Assembly (NCBI RefSeq): GCF_027947575.1
Contig: NZ_CP116256.1
Span: forward strand, 558,001 to 622,000
Direction of reading: 5' to 3'
From: Streptomyces rubrogriseus
GTDB taxonomy: Bacteria; Actinomycetota; Actinomycetes; Streptomycetales; Streptomycetaceae
DNA: 64,000 nt
Made by a program: the position numbers and the translations under genes. Shown here piece after piece: positions 50,132 to 58,896 of this stretch (position 1 is the stretch's first letter; every line of letters starts with the position of its first letter). The notes beneath the pieces were generated by a model, which was not told where the DNA came from, did no database searches, and saw only the letters and a program-made list of their open reading frames with translations.

Positions 50132-50904
50132 GCGGCATCCTCGCCGGCCTCGTCGCCGAGGCCGAGCTGCAGACCGGGCGCCGGCGCGCGCTGCGCACCG
50201 AGGCGAAGCTGACCGAGCTGGCCGCGGCGGCGCCCCCGGCCAGGGACTTCGCCGCCGCGCTGCGCGAACCCGGGCTCGGGGTCATCGCCGAGATGAAGCC
50301 CCGCAGCCCCTCCAAGGGGCCGCTCACCGACGACTACCGGCCGGCCGAACTGGCCCGCGCCTATCAGGGCGGCGGCGCCCACGCCGTGTCGGTGCTCACC
50401 CACGAGGCGGGCTTCGGCGGCAGCCCGGACCACCTGGCCGTCGCCCGCGCCGCCTGCGAACTCCCCGTGCTGCGCAAGGACTTCGTCGTCGACGAGTACC
50501 AGATCCTGGAGGCCCGGGCGCTCGGCGCCGACGCCCTGCTGCTGATCGTCGCCGCGCTCAGCCCGGCACGGCTCGCCGCACTCCTGGCCCGCACCCGTGC
50601 CTGCGGCATGGAGGCGCTGGTCGAGGTGCACGACGAACGGGAAGTCGAGGTGGCCCTGGAGGCGGGCGCCGACGTGATCGGCGTCAACCACCGCGACCTG
50701 CGGGACTTCTCGATCGACCGGACCCTTTCGGCCCGGCTGCGGGGGCGGGTCGGCACCGGGCGGGTCATGGTCGGGGAGAGCGGCGTGCGCGGCGGACCCG
50801 ACGCCCGCGCGCTGGAAGCGGCCGGGGTGGACGCGGTCCTGGTCGGAGAACTGCTCATGCGGGCCGGAGACCCCGGCGCCACGATCAAGGAACTGGTCGG
50901 ATGA
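50128..50904 (+). CDS. trpC2: Indole-3-glycerol phosphate synthase
   Basis: Closes the indole ring from carboxyphenylamino-deoxyribulose phosphate. The protein is 258 aa with a TIM-barrel fold. Family motifs: VIAEMKPRSPSKGPL (catalytic Lys of the EXKPRSPS signature), LRKDFVVDEYQI, GVNHRDLRDF and GESGVRG. The ATG at 50128 overlaps the restored trpD2 stop (ATGA). Because of the trpD2 frame break, the same reading frame is open upstream without a stop; a natural TrpD-TrpC fusion is less likely than an error or mutation. Counterpart of SCO3211. Confidence 0.93.
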   Translation: MSGILAGLVAEAELQTGRRRALRTEAKLTELAAAAPPARDFAAALREPGLGVIAEMKPRSPSKGPLTDDYRPAELARAYQGGGAHAVSVLTHEAGFGGSPDHLAVARAACELPVLRKDFVVDEYQILEARALGADALLLIVAALSPARLAALLARTRACGMEALVEVHDEREVEVALEAGADVIGVNHRDLRDFSIDRTLSARLRGRVGTGRVMVGESGVRGGPDARALEAAGVDAVLVGELLMRAGDPGATIKELVG

Positions 50905-52355
50905 CGGCGAGCGACACGTACACGGAACCCCGCACGGCCCCGGCCGGGACCGGCACCGCGGCCCCGATCCCGGCCGGCCCCGCGGCCGAGGCCGGGCGGG
51001 GCGGATGGAGCCCCGGCTCGTGGCGGAGCCGGCCGGCCGCGCAGCAGCCGGAGTGGCCCGACCCGGGGGAACTGCGCGGCGTGGAGGACACCCTCGCGCT
51101 CAGGCCGCCCCTGGTGCTGCCCGACGAGATCCTCGACCTGCGCCACTCCCTGGCCCAGGTCGCCGCCGGGGAGGGCTTCCTGCTCCAGGCGGGCGACTGC
51201 GCGGAGCGGTTCGGCTCCTGCACCGAGGCCGGGGTGCGCGGCAAGCTGCGGGTCATCCTCCAGGTGGCCATCCTGCTCACCTACGGCTCCGGGCTGCCGG
51301 TGGTGAAGGTGGGCAGGATCGCCGGCCAGTTCGGCAAGCCCCGCAGCCGCCCCACGGAAACCGTCGACGGTGTCGAACTGCCCGCCTACCGCGGGGACAT
51401 CGTCAACGGCCCCGAGTTCACCGCCGAGGCCCGCCGCCCGGACGCCGGCCGGCTGCTGAGCGCCTACCACCACGCCTCGGCGGCCCTGAACGTGCTGCGG
51501 GCGCTGACCCTGGGCGGCTACGCCGACCTGGGCCAGGTGCACGACTGGAACCAGGAGTTCGTCCGGCGCAGCTCCGCCGGACAGCGCTACGAGAAGGCCG
51601 CCGACGACATCACCTGGGCCCTCAGGTTCATGTCCGCCTGCGGCCTGGACACCCGCTCCCAGGCCGCCCTGCACCAGGTCCAGCTCTACACCTCGCACGA
51701 GGCGCTGCTGCCGCAGTACGAACAGGCGCTGATCCGGTACGACGAGAAGCGGCGGGGCTGGTTCGACACCAGTGCGCACCTGCTGTGGATCGGCGACCGC
51801 ACCCGCCGCGTCGACGGCGCGCACGTGGAACTGCTCGCCGGGGTGGACAACCCGGTCGGCGTCAAGGTGGGGCCCACCATGGGCGCCGCCGACCTGCGGG
51901 AGCTGTGCGAGCGGCTGGACCCGGACCGGGCGCCGGGCCGGCTCGTCCTGATCAGCAGGCTCGGCGCCGGGCGCGGCGCGGAGCTGCTGCCGCCGCTGCT
52001 GCGGGCCGTGCGGGACGCCGGGCACGCTCCGGTGTGGGCCTGCGACCCCATGCACGGGAACACCTTCGTCTCCGCGAGCGGCTACAAGACCCGCCGGCTG
52101 TCGGACATCACCACCGAGGTGGCCGAGTTCTTCGCGGTGCACCGCGAGGAGGGCCTGCACCCGGGCGGCATCCATCTCGAACTCACCGGCGACGACGTCA
52201 CCGAGTGCCTCGGCGGCGACCTCGACGAGGTGCTGGACACCCACCTGGCCAGCCGGTACGAGACGGCCTGCGATCCACGGCTGAACGCCGCCCAGTCGAT
52301 CGAACTCGCCTTCAGCGTCGCCCGGTTGCTGCGCGAACTGCGCGGCGGTGCCTGA
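50901..52355 (+). CDS. Class II DAHP synthase
   Basis: First enzyme of the shikimate pathway: condenses phosphoenolpyruvate and erythrose 4-phosphate to DAHP. The protein is 484 aa, of the class II (plant-like) type common in actinobacteria: LQAGDCAERF, KVGRIAGQFGKPRS, WIGDRTR, GVKVGPTM and the metal-site motif PMHGNTF. The first 50 residues are low-complexity. ATG overlaps the trpC2 stop. As the last gene of the glmT-trp operon it pushes carbon to chorismate, which serves both Trp and hydroxyphenylglycine. Counterpart of SCO3210, often called aroH or aroF in different annotations. Confidence 0.93.
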   Translation: MTASDTYTEPRTAPAGTGTAAPIPAGPAAEAGRGGWSPGSWRSRPAAQQPEWPDPGELRGVEDTLALRPPLVLPDEILDLRHSLAQVAAGEGFLLQAGDCAERFGSCTEAGVRGKLRVILQVAILLTYGSGLPVVKVGRIAGQFGKPRSRPTETVDGVELPAYRGDIVNGPEFTAEARRPDAGRLLSAYHHASAALNVLRALTLGGYADLGQVHDWNQEFVRRSSAGQRYEKAADDITWALRFMSACGLDTRSQAALHQVQLYTSHEALLPQYEQALIRYDEKRRGWFDTSAHLLWIGDRTRRVDGAHVELLAGVDNPVGVKVGPTMGAADLRELCERLDPDRAPGRLVLISRLGAGRGAELLPPLLRAVRDAGHAPVWACDPMHGNTFVSASGYKTRRLSDITTEVAEFFAVHREEGLHPGGIHLELTGDDVTECLGGDLDEVLDTHLASRYETACDPRLNAAQSIELAFSVARLLRELRGGA

Positions 52356-52617
52356 GGACGGGTGCGGGTGGGTGCTTGCGGGTGGGTGCGTGCGGGCCGG
52401 GATGGTGGGGGCGGAGCGTTCTGCCGCCCGGCCGTCGTACTGCCGAAGGTAAGACCCGTACCTGACGAACGCCAGGTGCGCCGCCGTGAACACGCTCCGT
52501 ACCCTCGTGCGCAGGGGCCTGAAAAAATCCCCCGCAGGCTCCTGGCGCAACCGGCCCGGGGGCGCACCTGACGAACGCCAGGTGCGCCCCGGGCCGCTGT
52601 CTGCCCCCCATGGTGGG
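52356..52617. repeat. Intergenic stretch with a 22-bp direct repeat and terminator
   Basis: No gene is seen here. It starts with G-rich GGGTGCGGG/GTGGGTGC-type tandem repeats (about 52359-52400). A 22-bp sequence with its own small palindrome (ACCTG...CAGGT) occurs twice, at 52461-52482 and 52567-52588. The second copy is extended into a strong hairpin (see the next entry). Confidence 0.75.
52561..52588. terminator. Bidirectional terminator at the right border of the CDA cluster
   Basis: GGCGCACCTG and CAGGTGCGCC form a perfect 10-bp stem with an 8-nt loop; flanking CCCGGG bases add a few more pairs with a one-base bulge. It lies between the convergent DAHP synthase gene and the IclR-type gene. 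Confidence 0.8.
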
Positions 52618-54192
52618 TCAGACGGCCGCCACGCGGCAGAAGCGCCCCGCCACCCGCAGCTCGGTCTCCACCAGGTCCGCCGTGTGCCGCAGCTCCGGCA
52701 GGATCTGCGCCACGCAGTCGTCCGCCGTGCGGCGGGCCGCGTGCAGCGCGACGTTCAGGGCCGCCACCACCCGCCCCGTACGGTCCCGCACCGGGACCGC
52801 GATGGCCCGCAGCCCGGCCTCCAGCTCCTCGTCGACCAGGGCGTAGCCCCGCGCCCGGACCTCGGGCAGGGCCAGCAGGACACGGCCGAGCGCCGTCGCA
52901 CGGGCCGGCAGCCGGGTGCCGACCGTGACCCGGGCGCTCAGGACACGGGCCGCGGACGCCCGGGCCGTGTACTGGATCTCCTCGCCCGAGTCCGACAGGA
53001 CGGCGAGGGACGCCGACTCGTGGACACGCTCGGCCAGGGCGGTCAGGTGGGGCTGGGCGATCTCGGGGAGGGAGGTGCGGGACAGCGGCGGGAAGCCGAG
53101 GGAGAGGACCCGGGGGGTGAGGGTGAAGGTGTGGTCGGCGGCGGGCGCCACCAGGCCCGCCCGGGCGTGGGTGATCAGTGCCCGGCGGGCGGTCGCACGG
53201 GCCAGGCCGGTCGCCTGCGCGACCTGGGCCAGGGTCAGCGCGGAGCGGCCCTCGCCGAAGGCGGTCAGTACGGTCAGGCCGCGGGCCAGGGACTCGACGA
53301 ACTCCCGGCCCAGTTCCTGCTTGGAGGCGCCCGTCCACAGGGCCAGGCCGGCGGGCGGCGGTCCCGGTTCCGGGGCCGGCGCGGTGCGCAGGTCGTCCTC
53401 CATCGCCGCGACCGCCGCGCGCAGCCGGGGGAGCAGGGCGGCCCGCAGGTCCGGTGCGGTGTGGCGGCTGGTGTGGCTCACCACGCTGGCCACGCACGCC
53501 ACCCGGCCGGTGCCGGGGTCCCGTACCGGGACCGAGACCGCGACCAGGCCCGGTTCGATCAGCTGGTCGTCCAGCGCCCAGCCGTCGGCCGCCGCCTTCG
53601 CCGCCCGCCGGGCGAAGTCCTCGCCGGGGGCGTCGGGTTCGCGTGGCGGCACGGCGGGGAAGGAGCGGTCTTCCGGGTCCGCGGCCCGGCGCTCCCGCCA
53701 CCGGTGCCAGTCCGGTGCGGTCCATTCCGCGGCGAACAGGGGTCCCGGGGCGGTGCGTTCGGCCGGCAGCAGGTCGCCGATGCGGAAGCTCAGGGACATG
53801 GCGCGGCGGCGGGTGGCCTGGTGGATGAAGCGGATGCCGTCCCGGTCGCCGACGGCCAGTGACACCGACTCGTCCAGTTCGTCGGCCAGGTCGTCGGCGC
53901 GGGCGGAGAGCAGGGCGGGGAGGCGGAGCGCGGCGAGATAGGCGTTGCCGAGCTCCATCAGACGGGGGGCCAGGGTCACGTCCCGGCCGTCCAGCCGGAC
54001 GTACCCCATGCGGGCGAGGGTCGCCGTGAGGCGGTCGACCGTGGAGCGGGCCAGGCCGGTGGTCCGCTCCAGGGCGCTGAGGCTGAGGGTGCCGTCGTCC
54101 GCCCCGGTCAGCCGGCCGAGTACGGCGATGCCGCGCAGCAGCGGCGCGACCGCCTCGTCCCGGGCGGCGTCGTGAGTGGTGTGGGCGGGCAT
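52618..54192 (-). CDS. Tandem double IclR-family regulator
   Basis: Protein of 524 aa made of two full IclR units in a row. Each has a winged helix-turn-helix and a GAF-like effector domain. Unit 1 (about 18-265) has LRGIAVLGRLTGA and LSALERTTGLARSTVDRLTATL; unit 2 (about 295-524) has LARGLTVLTAFGEG, LAQVAQATGLARATARRAL and the effector strand VPVRDRTGRVVAALNVALH. IclR proteins are normally about 250-280 aa and work as dimers or tetramers, so this looks like a fusion duplication. Unit 2 resembles PcaR/PobR-type regulators. Target unknown; it lies at the right edge of the CDA cluster and faces it. Counterpart of SCO3209. Confidence 0.88.
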   Translation of the reverse strand: MPAHTTHDAARDEAVAPLLRGIAVLGRLTGADDGTLSLSALERTTGLARSTVDRLTATLARMGYVRLDGRDVTLAPRLMELGNAYLAALRLPALLSARADDLADELDESVSLAVGDRDGIRFIHQATRRRAMSLSFRIGDLLPAERTAPGPLFAAEWTAPDWHRWRERRAADPEDRSFPAVPPREPDAPGEDFARRAAKAAADGWALDDQLIEPGLVAVSVPVRDPGTGRVACVASVVSHTSRHTAPDLRAALLPRLRAAVAAMEDDLRTAPAPEPGPPPAGLALWTGASKQELGREFVESLARGLTVLTAFGEGRSALTLAQVAQATGLARATARRALITHARAGLVAPAADHTFTLTPRVLSLGFPPLSRTSLPEIAQPHLTALAERVHESASLAVLSDSGEEIQYTARASAARVLSARVTVGTRLPARATALGRVLLALPEVRARGYALVDEELEAGLRAIAVPVRDRTGRVVAALNVALHAARRTADDCVAQILPELRHTADLVETELRVAGRFCRVAAV

Positions 54193-54251
54193 CGGCTCTC
54201 CGGTACGGCGATCACGGCAGGCCGCCTACGGTAGCCTCGATCGCCCGGCCG

Positions 54252-55550
54252 TCACCTCCGCGTCACCCGCACCCGGACGTCTCCCTCGCCGTCCTTCTCC
54301 GACACCTTGATCGTGACGCCCTTGCGCGGGTCCTCGAAGGTCTCGCCCGGGGTGAAGGCGGCGTCCGAGAGTTCGGCGTGGACGTTGGGGCTGCGGGTGC
54401 AGCCGCCGCTGTCGCGCCGGGAGTCGTACACCCGTACCGGGCCCATGCCGGTGTCGACGTCCGCGTCGACCTTGTAGATCAGTACGCCGGGCCGGCACAC
54501 CGTCTCGTCGTTGCCCCCGCGGGTGCGCAGTTCGACGGCGTAGCCGGAGGTGCCGCTCAGCGGGAGGACGACCAGCTTGTCGCCGCCCTTGCGGGCCAGC
54601 GGGGTCAGCGTGTACTCCGTGGTCCCCGGCGCGGACGCGCAGTGCACCTGGGACGGGTCGAGCCAGCCCAGCTTCCACTTGTGCCAGCCCAGGAGGTCGT
54701 TGTTGGCGCCCCAGTCCTCGCTCATGATGTCCCAGTGGCCGACGGCCCCGCCGCCCTCCTGGGTGTAGAGGTCCGGGAGGCCGAAGACATGACCGTTCTC
54801 GTGCGGGAGCACGCGGTAGCCGGTCTCGTCGTAGGAGCCGGAGCCGTCGTCCTGGCGGGAGTAGACGAAGGAGGCGTTGGCCACCGGCACGCCGTCGGCG
54901 ACCGGGGCCTCCTGGTTCCCGGCGAAGGTCACGGACAGGACCGTGTCCAGGGCGGAGGGTCCCGCGTTCGGGGTGACCAGGACGTTCAGCAGGTCGTACG
55001 AGCGGAAGTCGACCTTGGAGTCGGCCGCCGCGACCAGGTCCTGGACCAGTCTGCGGTAGCCGGGTTCGAAGGGGGCACCGCGCTCTATGCCGTACTCCGC
55101 GAACGACTTGGGCATCCGCAGCCAGTCCCGGACCGGGGTCTCGGGGCGGTAGTCGAGGCGGCCGTAGCTGCTGGTGCGGAACCACTCCTCGGTCTGCGGG
55201 AAGAACTCCGCGTACCGGTCGAGCGCCTTGCCCTCGCCGGGCGCGTCCGAGAAGTCGATCATCAGGTTGAGGGCGCGGACGGTGCCGGTCGAGCGGGCGT
55301 AGCCGGCGGAGGTGGGCACGCCCTCGGACATCTGGATCTCGGCGCCGCCGCCGATCATGCAGGGGCCGTGCGCGGAGGAGCGGGAGAGGGCGGTCGGGCC
55401 GGCGCCCGCGGTCGAGGTGCCGGGCGCGAGGCGGCCGGTGCCGGCCGAGGTGCTGAGCGCGAGGGTCAGGACGGCGACGGTCCCGGCGGCGGCCAGTCTG
55501 CGCGGGCGTATGCGGCGGCTCGGCGGCTGCGCCTGCGGCGGCGGCTGCAT
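54252..55550 (-). CDS. Secreted M6-type metalloprotease
   Basis: Exported zinc protease of 432 aa. Signal peptide in the first about 35 residues (RRIRPRRLAAAGTVAVLTLA). Zinc motif HENGH at 250-254 with Asp260 (FGLPDLY) nearby, in the style of immune-inhibitor-A/M6 peptidases. I use the ATG at 55550, with GGGAGG 6 nt upstream, over the GTG at 55568. The end of the protein is rich in charged beta-like segments. It is divergent from the TetR gene. Counterpart of SCO3208; no link to CDA is evident. Confidence 0.85.
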   Translation of the reverse strand: MQPPPQAQPPSRRIRPRRLAAAGTVAVLTLALSTSAGTGRLAPGTSTAGAGPTALSRSSAHGPCMIGGGAEIQMSEGVPTSAGYARSTGTVRALNLMIDFSDAPGEGKALDRYAEFFPQTEEWFRTSSYGRLDYRPETPVRDWLRMPKSFAEYGIERGAPFEPGYRRLVQDLVAAADSKVDFRSYDLLNVLVTPNAGPSALDTVLSVTFAGNQEAPVADGVPVANASFVYSRQDDGSGSYDETGYRVLPHENGHVFGLPDLYTQEGGGAVGHWDIMSEDWGANNDLLGWHKWKLGWLDPSQVHCASAPGTTEYTLTPLARKGGDKLVVLPLSGTSGYAVELRTRGGNDETVCRPGVLIYKVDADVDTGMGPVRVYDSRRDSGGCTRSPNVHAELSDAAFTPGETFEDPRKGVTIKVSEKDGEGDVRVRVTRR

Positions 55551-55741
55551 GCGGACCTCCCCGGCCACGGCAGCCGCCCGGCACCGGCTGCACCCTTGCG
55601 CTCACCCTGTGCCGAGGGGTGGGCGGGCGCGCGCTGGAGAGGCCGATCGTGGGTTTCTCACCGGTAGCCGCCGACCGGGGGACGGGCCGGGATCCGGGTG
55701 TGACTCAGGTCACCGGAAAGTTCTTCGGTGGCGGGAAATAA

Positions 55742-55800
55742 CCGGGGATCGTTTCCCCGTTTAGACCTGTGTCCGAGCGAAACGGGGATTTGCTCCCCGG
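55742..55800. promoter_or_regulatory. Nested palindromes, likely operator of the TetR repressor
   Basis: Two CGGGGA...TCCCCG palindromes (55743-55759 and 55783-55799) are joined by a larger inverted repeat TCCCCGTTT (55754-55762) / AAACGGGGA (55780-55788). They sit upstream of the TetR gene start (55870) in the divergent region, as expected for an autoregulated TetR controlling the MFS gene. Confidence 0.65.
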
Positions 55801-55869
55801 ATCGTGAACCCAGTCGTCACAACCGTGGCCGACACCCTCACAGACACCACAGACACGAAGGAGTACGCC

Positions 55870-56523
55870 GTGCAGACCGCGGTTCCCGATCAGCGCAAGG
55901 TGGCCCGGCCCCGCGCCGATGCTCTGCGCAACCGGGAGCGGATCGTCCTCGCCGCCCGGGAGATGTTCGTCGAGCACGGGCCGGACGTGCCGCTCGACGA
56001 CGTCGCTCGCCGGGCCGGTGTGGGCAACGCCACGGTGTACCGCAACTTCCCCGACCGCGACGCCCTCGTCCGCGAGGTCGTCTGCTCGGTTATGGACCGT
56101 ACGGCACGGGCGGCCGAGCTGGCCCTCGCGGAGACCGGTGACGCGTTCGAGGCGCTGGAGCGCTTCGTGCACGCCTCCGCCGACGAGCGGATCAGCGCCC
56201 TGTGCCCCATGGTGGCCAGCACGTTCGACCAGAACCACCCCGACCTGGAGGCGGCCCGCGGACGGGTCGAGCGCCTGGTCGCCGAAGTCATGGACCGGGC
56301 GAAGGCGGCCGGTCAGCTCCGCGGCGACGTGGGCGTCGGCGATCTGATGATCGCCGCGGCCCAGCTCAGCCGGCCCCCGGCCGGTACCGGGTGCCTGAGC
56401 GCCGACCGGTTCGTCCATCGCCATCTTCAGCTGTTCCTGGACGGGCTGCGGGCTCCCGCCCGCTCCGTCCTCCCGGGTGCGGCCGTGACTCTGGAGGACC
56501 TGCGCCGGCCCTGCGACCAGTAG
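55870..56523 (+). CDS. TetR-family regulator
   Basis: Repressor of 217 aa. The N-terminal helix-turn-helix is clear (ERIVLAAREMFVEHGPDVPLDDVARRAGVGNATVYRNFPDRDALV), followed by a helical ligand domain. I choose the GTG at 55870, with AAGGAG 6 nt upstream; an in-frame GTG at 55804 has no ribosome site and would fall beside the operator. It is followed at 56665 by an MFS pump gene on the same strand, its probable target. Counterpart of SCO3207. Confidence 0.88.
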   Translation: MQTAVPDQRKVARPRADALRNRERIVLAAREMFVEHGPDVPLDDVARRAGVGNATVYRNFPDRDALVREVVCSVMDRTARAAELALAETGDAFEALERFVHASADERISALCPMVASTFDQNHPDLEAARGRVERLVAEVMDRAKAAGQLRGDVGVGDLMIAAAQLSRPPAGTGCLSADRFVHRHLQLFLDGLRAPARSVLPGAAVTLEDLRRPCDQ

Positions 56524-56664
56524 TAACGCCAGTAGCGCCAGTAATGCCAGTACCGCCACCGACGCCGGACTCTCGGCTCCGCCGCTGACTGCGGGCCGTC
56601 GGTGCGGGCACACTCGTCCCTTTTCTCATCTTTTTCCGTCACGAAGTCCGAAGTGGGTATCCCC

Positions 56665-58209
56665 ATGTCTCAAACAGCCGTCAAGGCCTCCGGCGTCAGC
56701 GACGCCCCGGACGCCGGTCGCTGGAAAGCGCTGGTCTTCATCGCGCTCGCCCAGCTGATGGTGGTCCTCGACGCCACCATCGTGAACATCGCCCTCCCCT
56801 CCGCGCAGCAGGACCTCGGCATCTCCGACGGCAACCGGCAGTGGGTCGTCACGGCCTACGCCCTCGCCTTCGGCGGTCTGCTGCTGTTCGGCGGCCGGAT
56901 AGCCGACCTGTGGGGCCGCAAGCGCACCTTCGTGCTCGGTCTGGCCGGCTTCGCCGTCGCCTCCGCGCTGGGCGGCGCGGCCACCAACGAGGCGATGTTG
57001 TTCGGCTCCCGCGCCCTCCAGGGAGTCTTCGGCGCCCTGCTCGCGCCCGCCGCGCTCTCCCTGCTCGCCGTGATGTTCACGGACGCCAAGGAGCGTGCCA
57101 AGGCGTTCGGCATCTACGGTGCGATCGCCGGTGGCGGTGGCGCCGTGGGCCTGATCCTCGGCGGTTTCCTCACCGAGTACCTGAACTGGCGCTGGACGTT
57201 CTTCGTCAACATCCCGTTCGCCATCGTCGCCGCGGCCGGTGCGTACCTGGTCATCCGTGAGCCCAGGGGCGGCCGCAACCGCTCGCCGCTCGACATCCCC
57301 GGCGTCATCCTGTCCACCCTGGGTCTGGTCGCGCTGGTCTACGCCTTCACCCGCGCCGAGTCCAACGGCTGGAGCGACACCGTGACGGTCGGCATGTTCG
57401 TCGGCTCGGCCGTGCTGCTGCTGGCCTTCGTGCTCGTCGAGTCCCGGGTCAAGGCCCCGCTGCTGCCGCTGCGCGTGATCACCGAGCGCAACCGGGGCGG
57501 GATCTACCTCTCACTGGGCCTGGCCGTCATCGCGATGTTCGGCCTGTTCCTCTTCCTGACCTACTACCTGCAGATCGTGCGGGGCTACACGCCGGTGAAG
57601 ACCGGTTTCGCCTTCCTGCCGATGATCGCGGGCATGATCACGGGCTCCACGCAGATCGGTGCCCGGCTGATGACCCGGGTCGCGCCCCGGCTGCTGATCG
57701 GCCCCGGCTTCCTGGTCGCCGCCGTCGGCATGCTGTTCCTGACCCAGCTGGAGATCAACACCTCCTACGCCGGTGTGCTGCTGCCCGGCATGCTGCTGCT
57801 CGGCCTCGGCATGGGTACGGCGTTCATGCCGGCCATGTCCCTGGCCACCACGGGCGTGGAAGCCCGGGACGCCGGTGTCGCCTCCGCGATGGTCAACACC
57901 TCGCAGCAGGTGGGCGGCGCGATCGGTACGGCGCTGCTGAACACGATCGCCGCCTCCGCCACCACGTCCTACATCGCCGACCACATGGGTGGCGCGGCCT
58001 CCCGGTCCCAGCAGCAGCTGGTCCAGCTGGAGGGCCAGGTGCAGGGCTACACCAGCGCGATCTGGTTCGCCGTCGGCATCCTGGTCGTCGCGGCCGCGAT
58101 CGCCCTGACCCTCATCGACGCCGGGCGTCCGGGCGGCGGCGCCGTCACCGGGTCCGGTGCGGGCGACGAGGCCGAGGACGAGCTGCGGGTGCCGGTCGTC
58201 GCCCACTGA
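56665..58209 (+). CDS. MFS drug efflux pump (DHA2 family, 14 segments)
   Basis: Inner-membrane proton antiporter of 514 aa. Hydrophobic segments fit the 14-helix EmrB/QacA type. Family motifs: LDATIVNIALPSAQQDL in helix 1 (motif D1), GGRIADLWGRKRTF (motif A), and GAIAGGGGAVGLILGGFL (motif C of drug antiporters). ATG at 56665; an upstream open frame is discounted. A 14-bp-stem terminator follows. With the TetR gene upstream it forms a typical inducible efflux pair. Counterpart of SCO3206. Confidence 0.92.
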   Translation: MSQTAVKASGVSDAPDAGRWKALVFIALAQLMVVLDATIVNIALPSAQQDLGISDGNRQWVVTAYALAFGGLLLFGGRIADLWGRKRTFVLGLAGFAVASALGGAATNEAMLFGSRALQGVFGALLAPAALSLLAVMFTDAKERAKAFGIYGAIAGGGGAVGLILGGFLTEYLNWRWTFFVNIPFAIVAAAGAYLVIREPRGGRNRSPLDIPGVILSTLGLVALVYAFTRAESNGWSDTVTVGMFVGSAVLLLAFVLVESRVKAPLLPLRVITERNRGGIYLSLGLAVIAMFGLFLFLTYYLQIVRGYTPVKTGFAFLPMIAGMITGSTQIGARLMTRVAPRLLIGPGFLVAAVGMLFLTQLEINTSYAGVLLPGMLLLGLGMGTAFMPAMSLATTGVEARDAGVASAMVNTSQQVGGAIGTALLNTIAASATTSYIADHMGGAASRSQQQLVQLEGQVQGYTSAIWFAVGILVVAAAIALTLIDAGRPGGGAVTGSGAGDEAEDELRVPVVAH

Positions 58210-58245
58210 CGACCGCCCCGGTACCCGCTCGGGCCCCTGTTCCAC

Positions 58246-58281
58246 CCGTGCGTACGGGGAGGGGACGCCCCGTACGCACGG
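58246..58281. terminator. Bidirectional terminator between the MFS and MarR genes
   Basis: Perfect 14-bp inverted repeat CCGTGCGTACGGGG / CCCCGTACGCACGG with an 8-nt loop, between convergent stops at 58209 and 58310. Confidence 0.9.
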
Positions 58282-58309
58282 TTCCCCCGGACCTGCCCCG
58301 GCCGCGCGC

Positions 58310-58801
58310 TCAGCGCAGCCAGGGCAGGTCCGCACCCGCTTCGCTCGGCTGAAGTCCCTCGGCGACGATCCGCATGATCTCGCCGAGGGACTTCTGCTGT
58401 TCCGGGGTGAGCCGGTCGAAGACCGCCTGACGCACGGCGTCGACGTGGCCCGGTGCGGTCTGGCGCAGCACCTCGTACCCCTCGTCGGTGAGGATGGCGA
58501 ACTGGCCGCGCTTGTCGGAGGGGCAGTCCTCGCGACGGACCCAGCCGTTCTTCTCCAGCCGCGCCACCGCGTGCGAGAGCCGGGACCGGGTGATCTTCGC
58601 GTACTTGGCCAGCTCGGTCATCCGCAGCCGCCGGCGCGGTGACTCGGCCAGCTTGACCAGCAGGCCGTAGTAGACGTGCGGCATGCCCGCGTCGCGCTGG
58701 AGCTGCCGGTCGAGGTGGTCCTCGAGGAGGGTGGCGGCCTCGATGTAGGAGCGCCAGACGAGCTGCTCCTCGGCGGTGAGCCAACGGGGTTCGTCGTTCA
58801 T
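58310..58801 (-). CDS. MarR-family regulator
   Basis: Winged-helix repressor of about 163 aa from the ATG at 58801 (MNDEPRWLTAEEQ). The open frame reaches 58882, but those extra 27 residues would cover the divergent promoter. Core motifs: MTELAKYAKITRSRLSHAVARLEKNGWVRRE and the DKRGQFAILTDEGYEVL wing. It is divergent from the dioxygenase gene, its probable target. Counterpart of SCO3205. Confidence 0.9.
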   Translation of the reverse strand: MNDEPRWLTAEEQLVWRSYIEAATLLEDHLDRQLQRDAGMPHVYYGLLVKLAESPRRRLRMTELAKYAKITRSRLSHAVARLEKNGWVRREDCPSDKRGQFAILTDEGYEVLRQTAPGHVDAVRQAVFDRLTPEQQKSLGEIMRIVAEGLQPSEAGADLPWLR

Positions 58802-58826
58802 GCGTCCCACTGTACGAGACGGTTCC

Positions 58827-58882
58827 TTGAACATTAAACAAAGTCGGCGTAGATTGATGGCAAGTAAAGATTGAGAGTTCAA
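58827..58882. promoter_or_regulatory. AT-rich divergent promoter region with TTGAAC/GTTCAA repeats
   Basis: TTGAAC (58827-58832) and GTTCAA (58877-58882) are inverted copies, and TTGAGAGTTCAA (58871-58882) is itself a palindrome. The region is AT-rich for this genome and lies between divergent marR-type and dioxygenase genes. It is a plausible MarR operator. Confidence 0.5.
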
Positions 58883-58896
58883 GTATTGGAGTAGCC

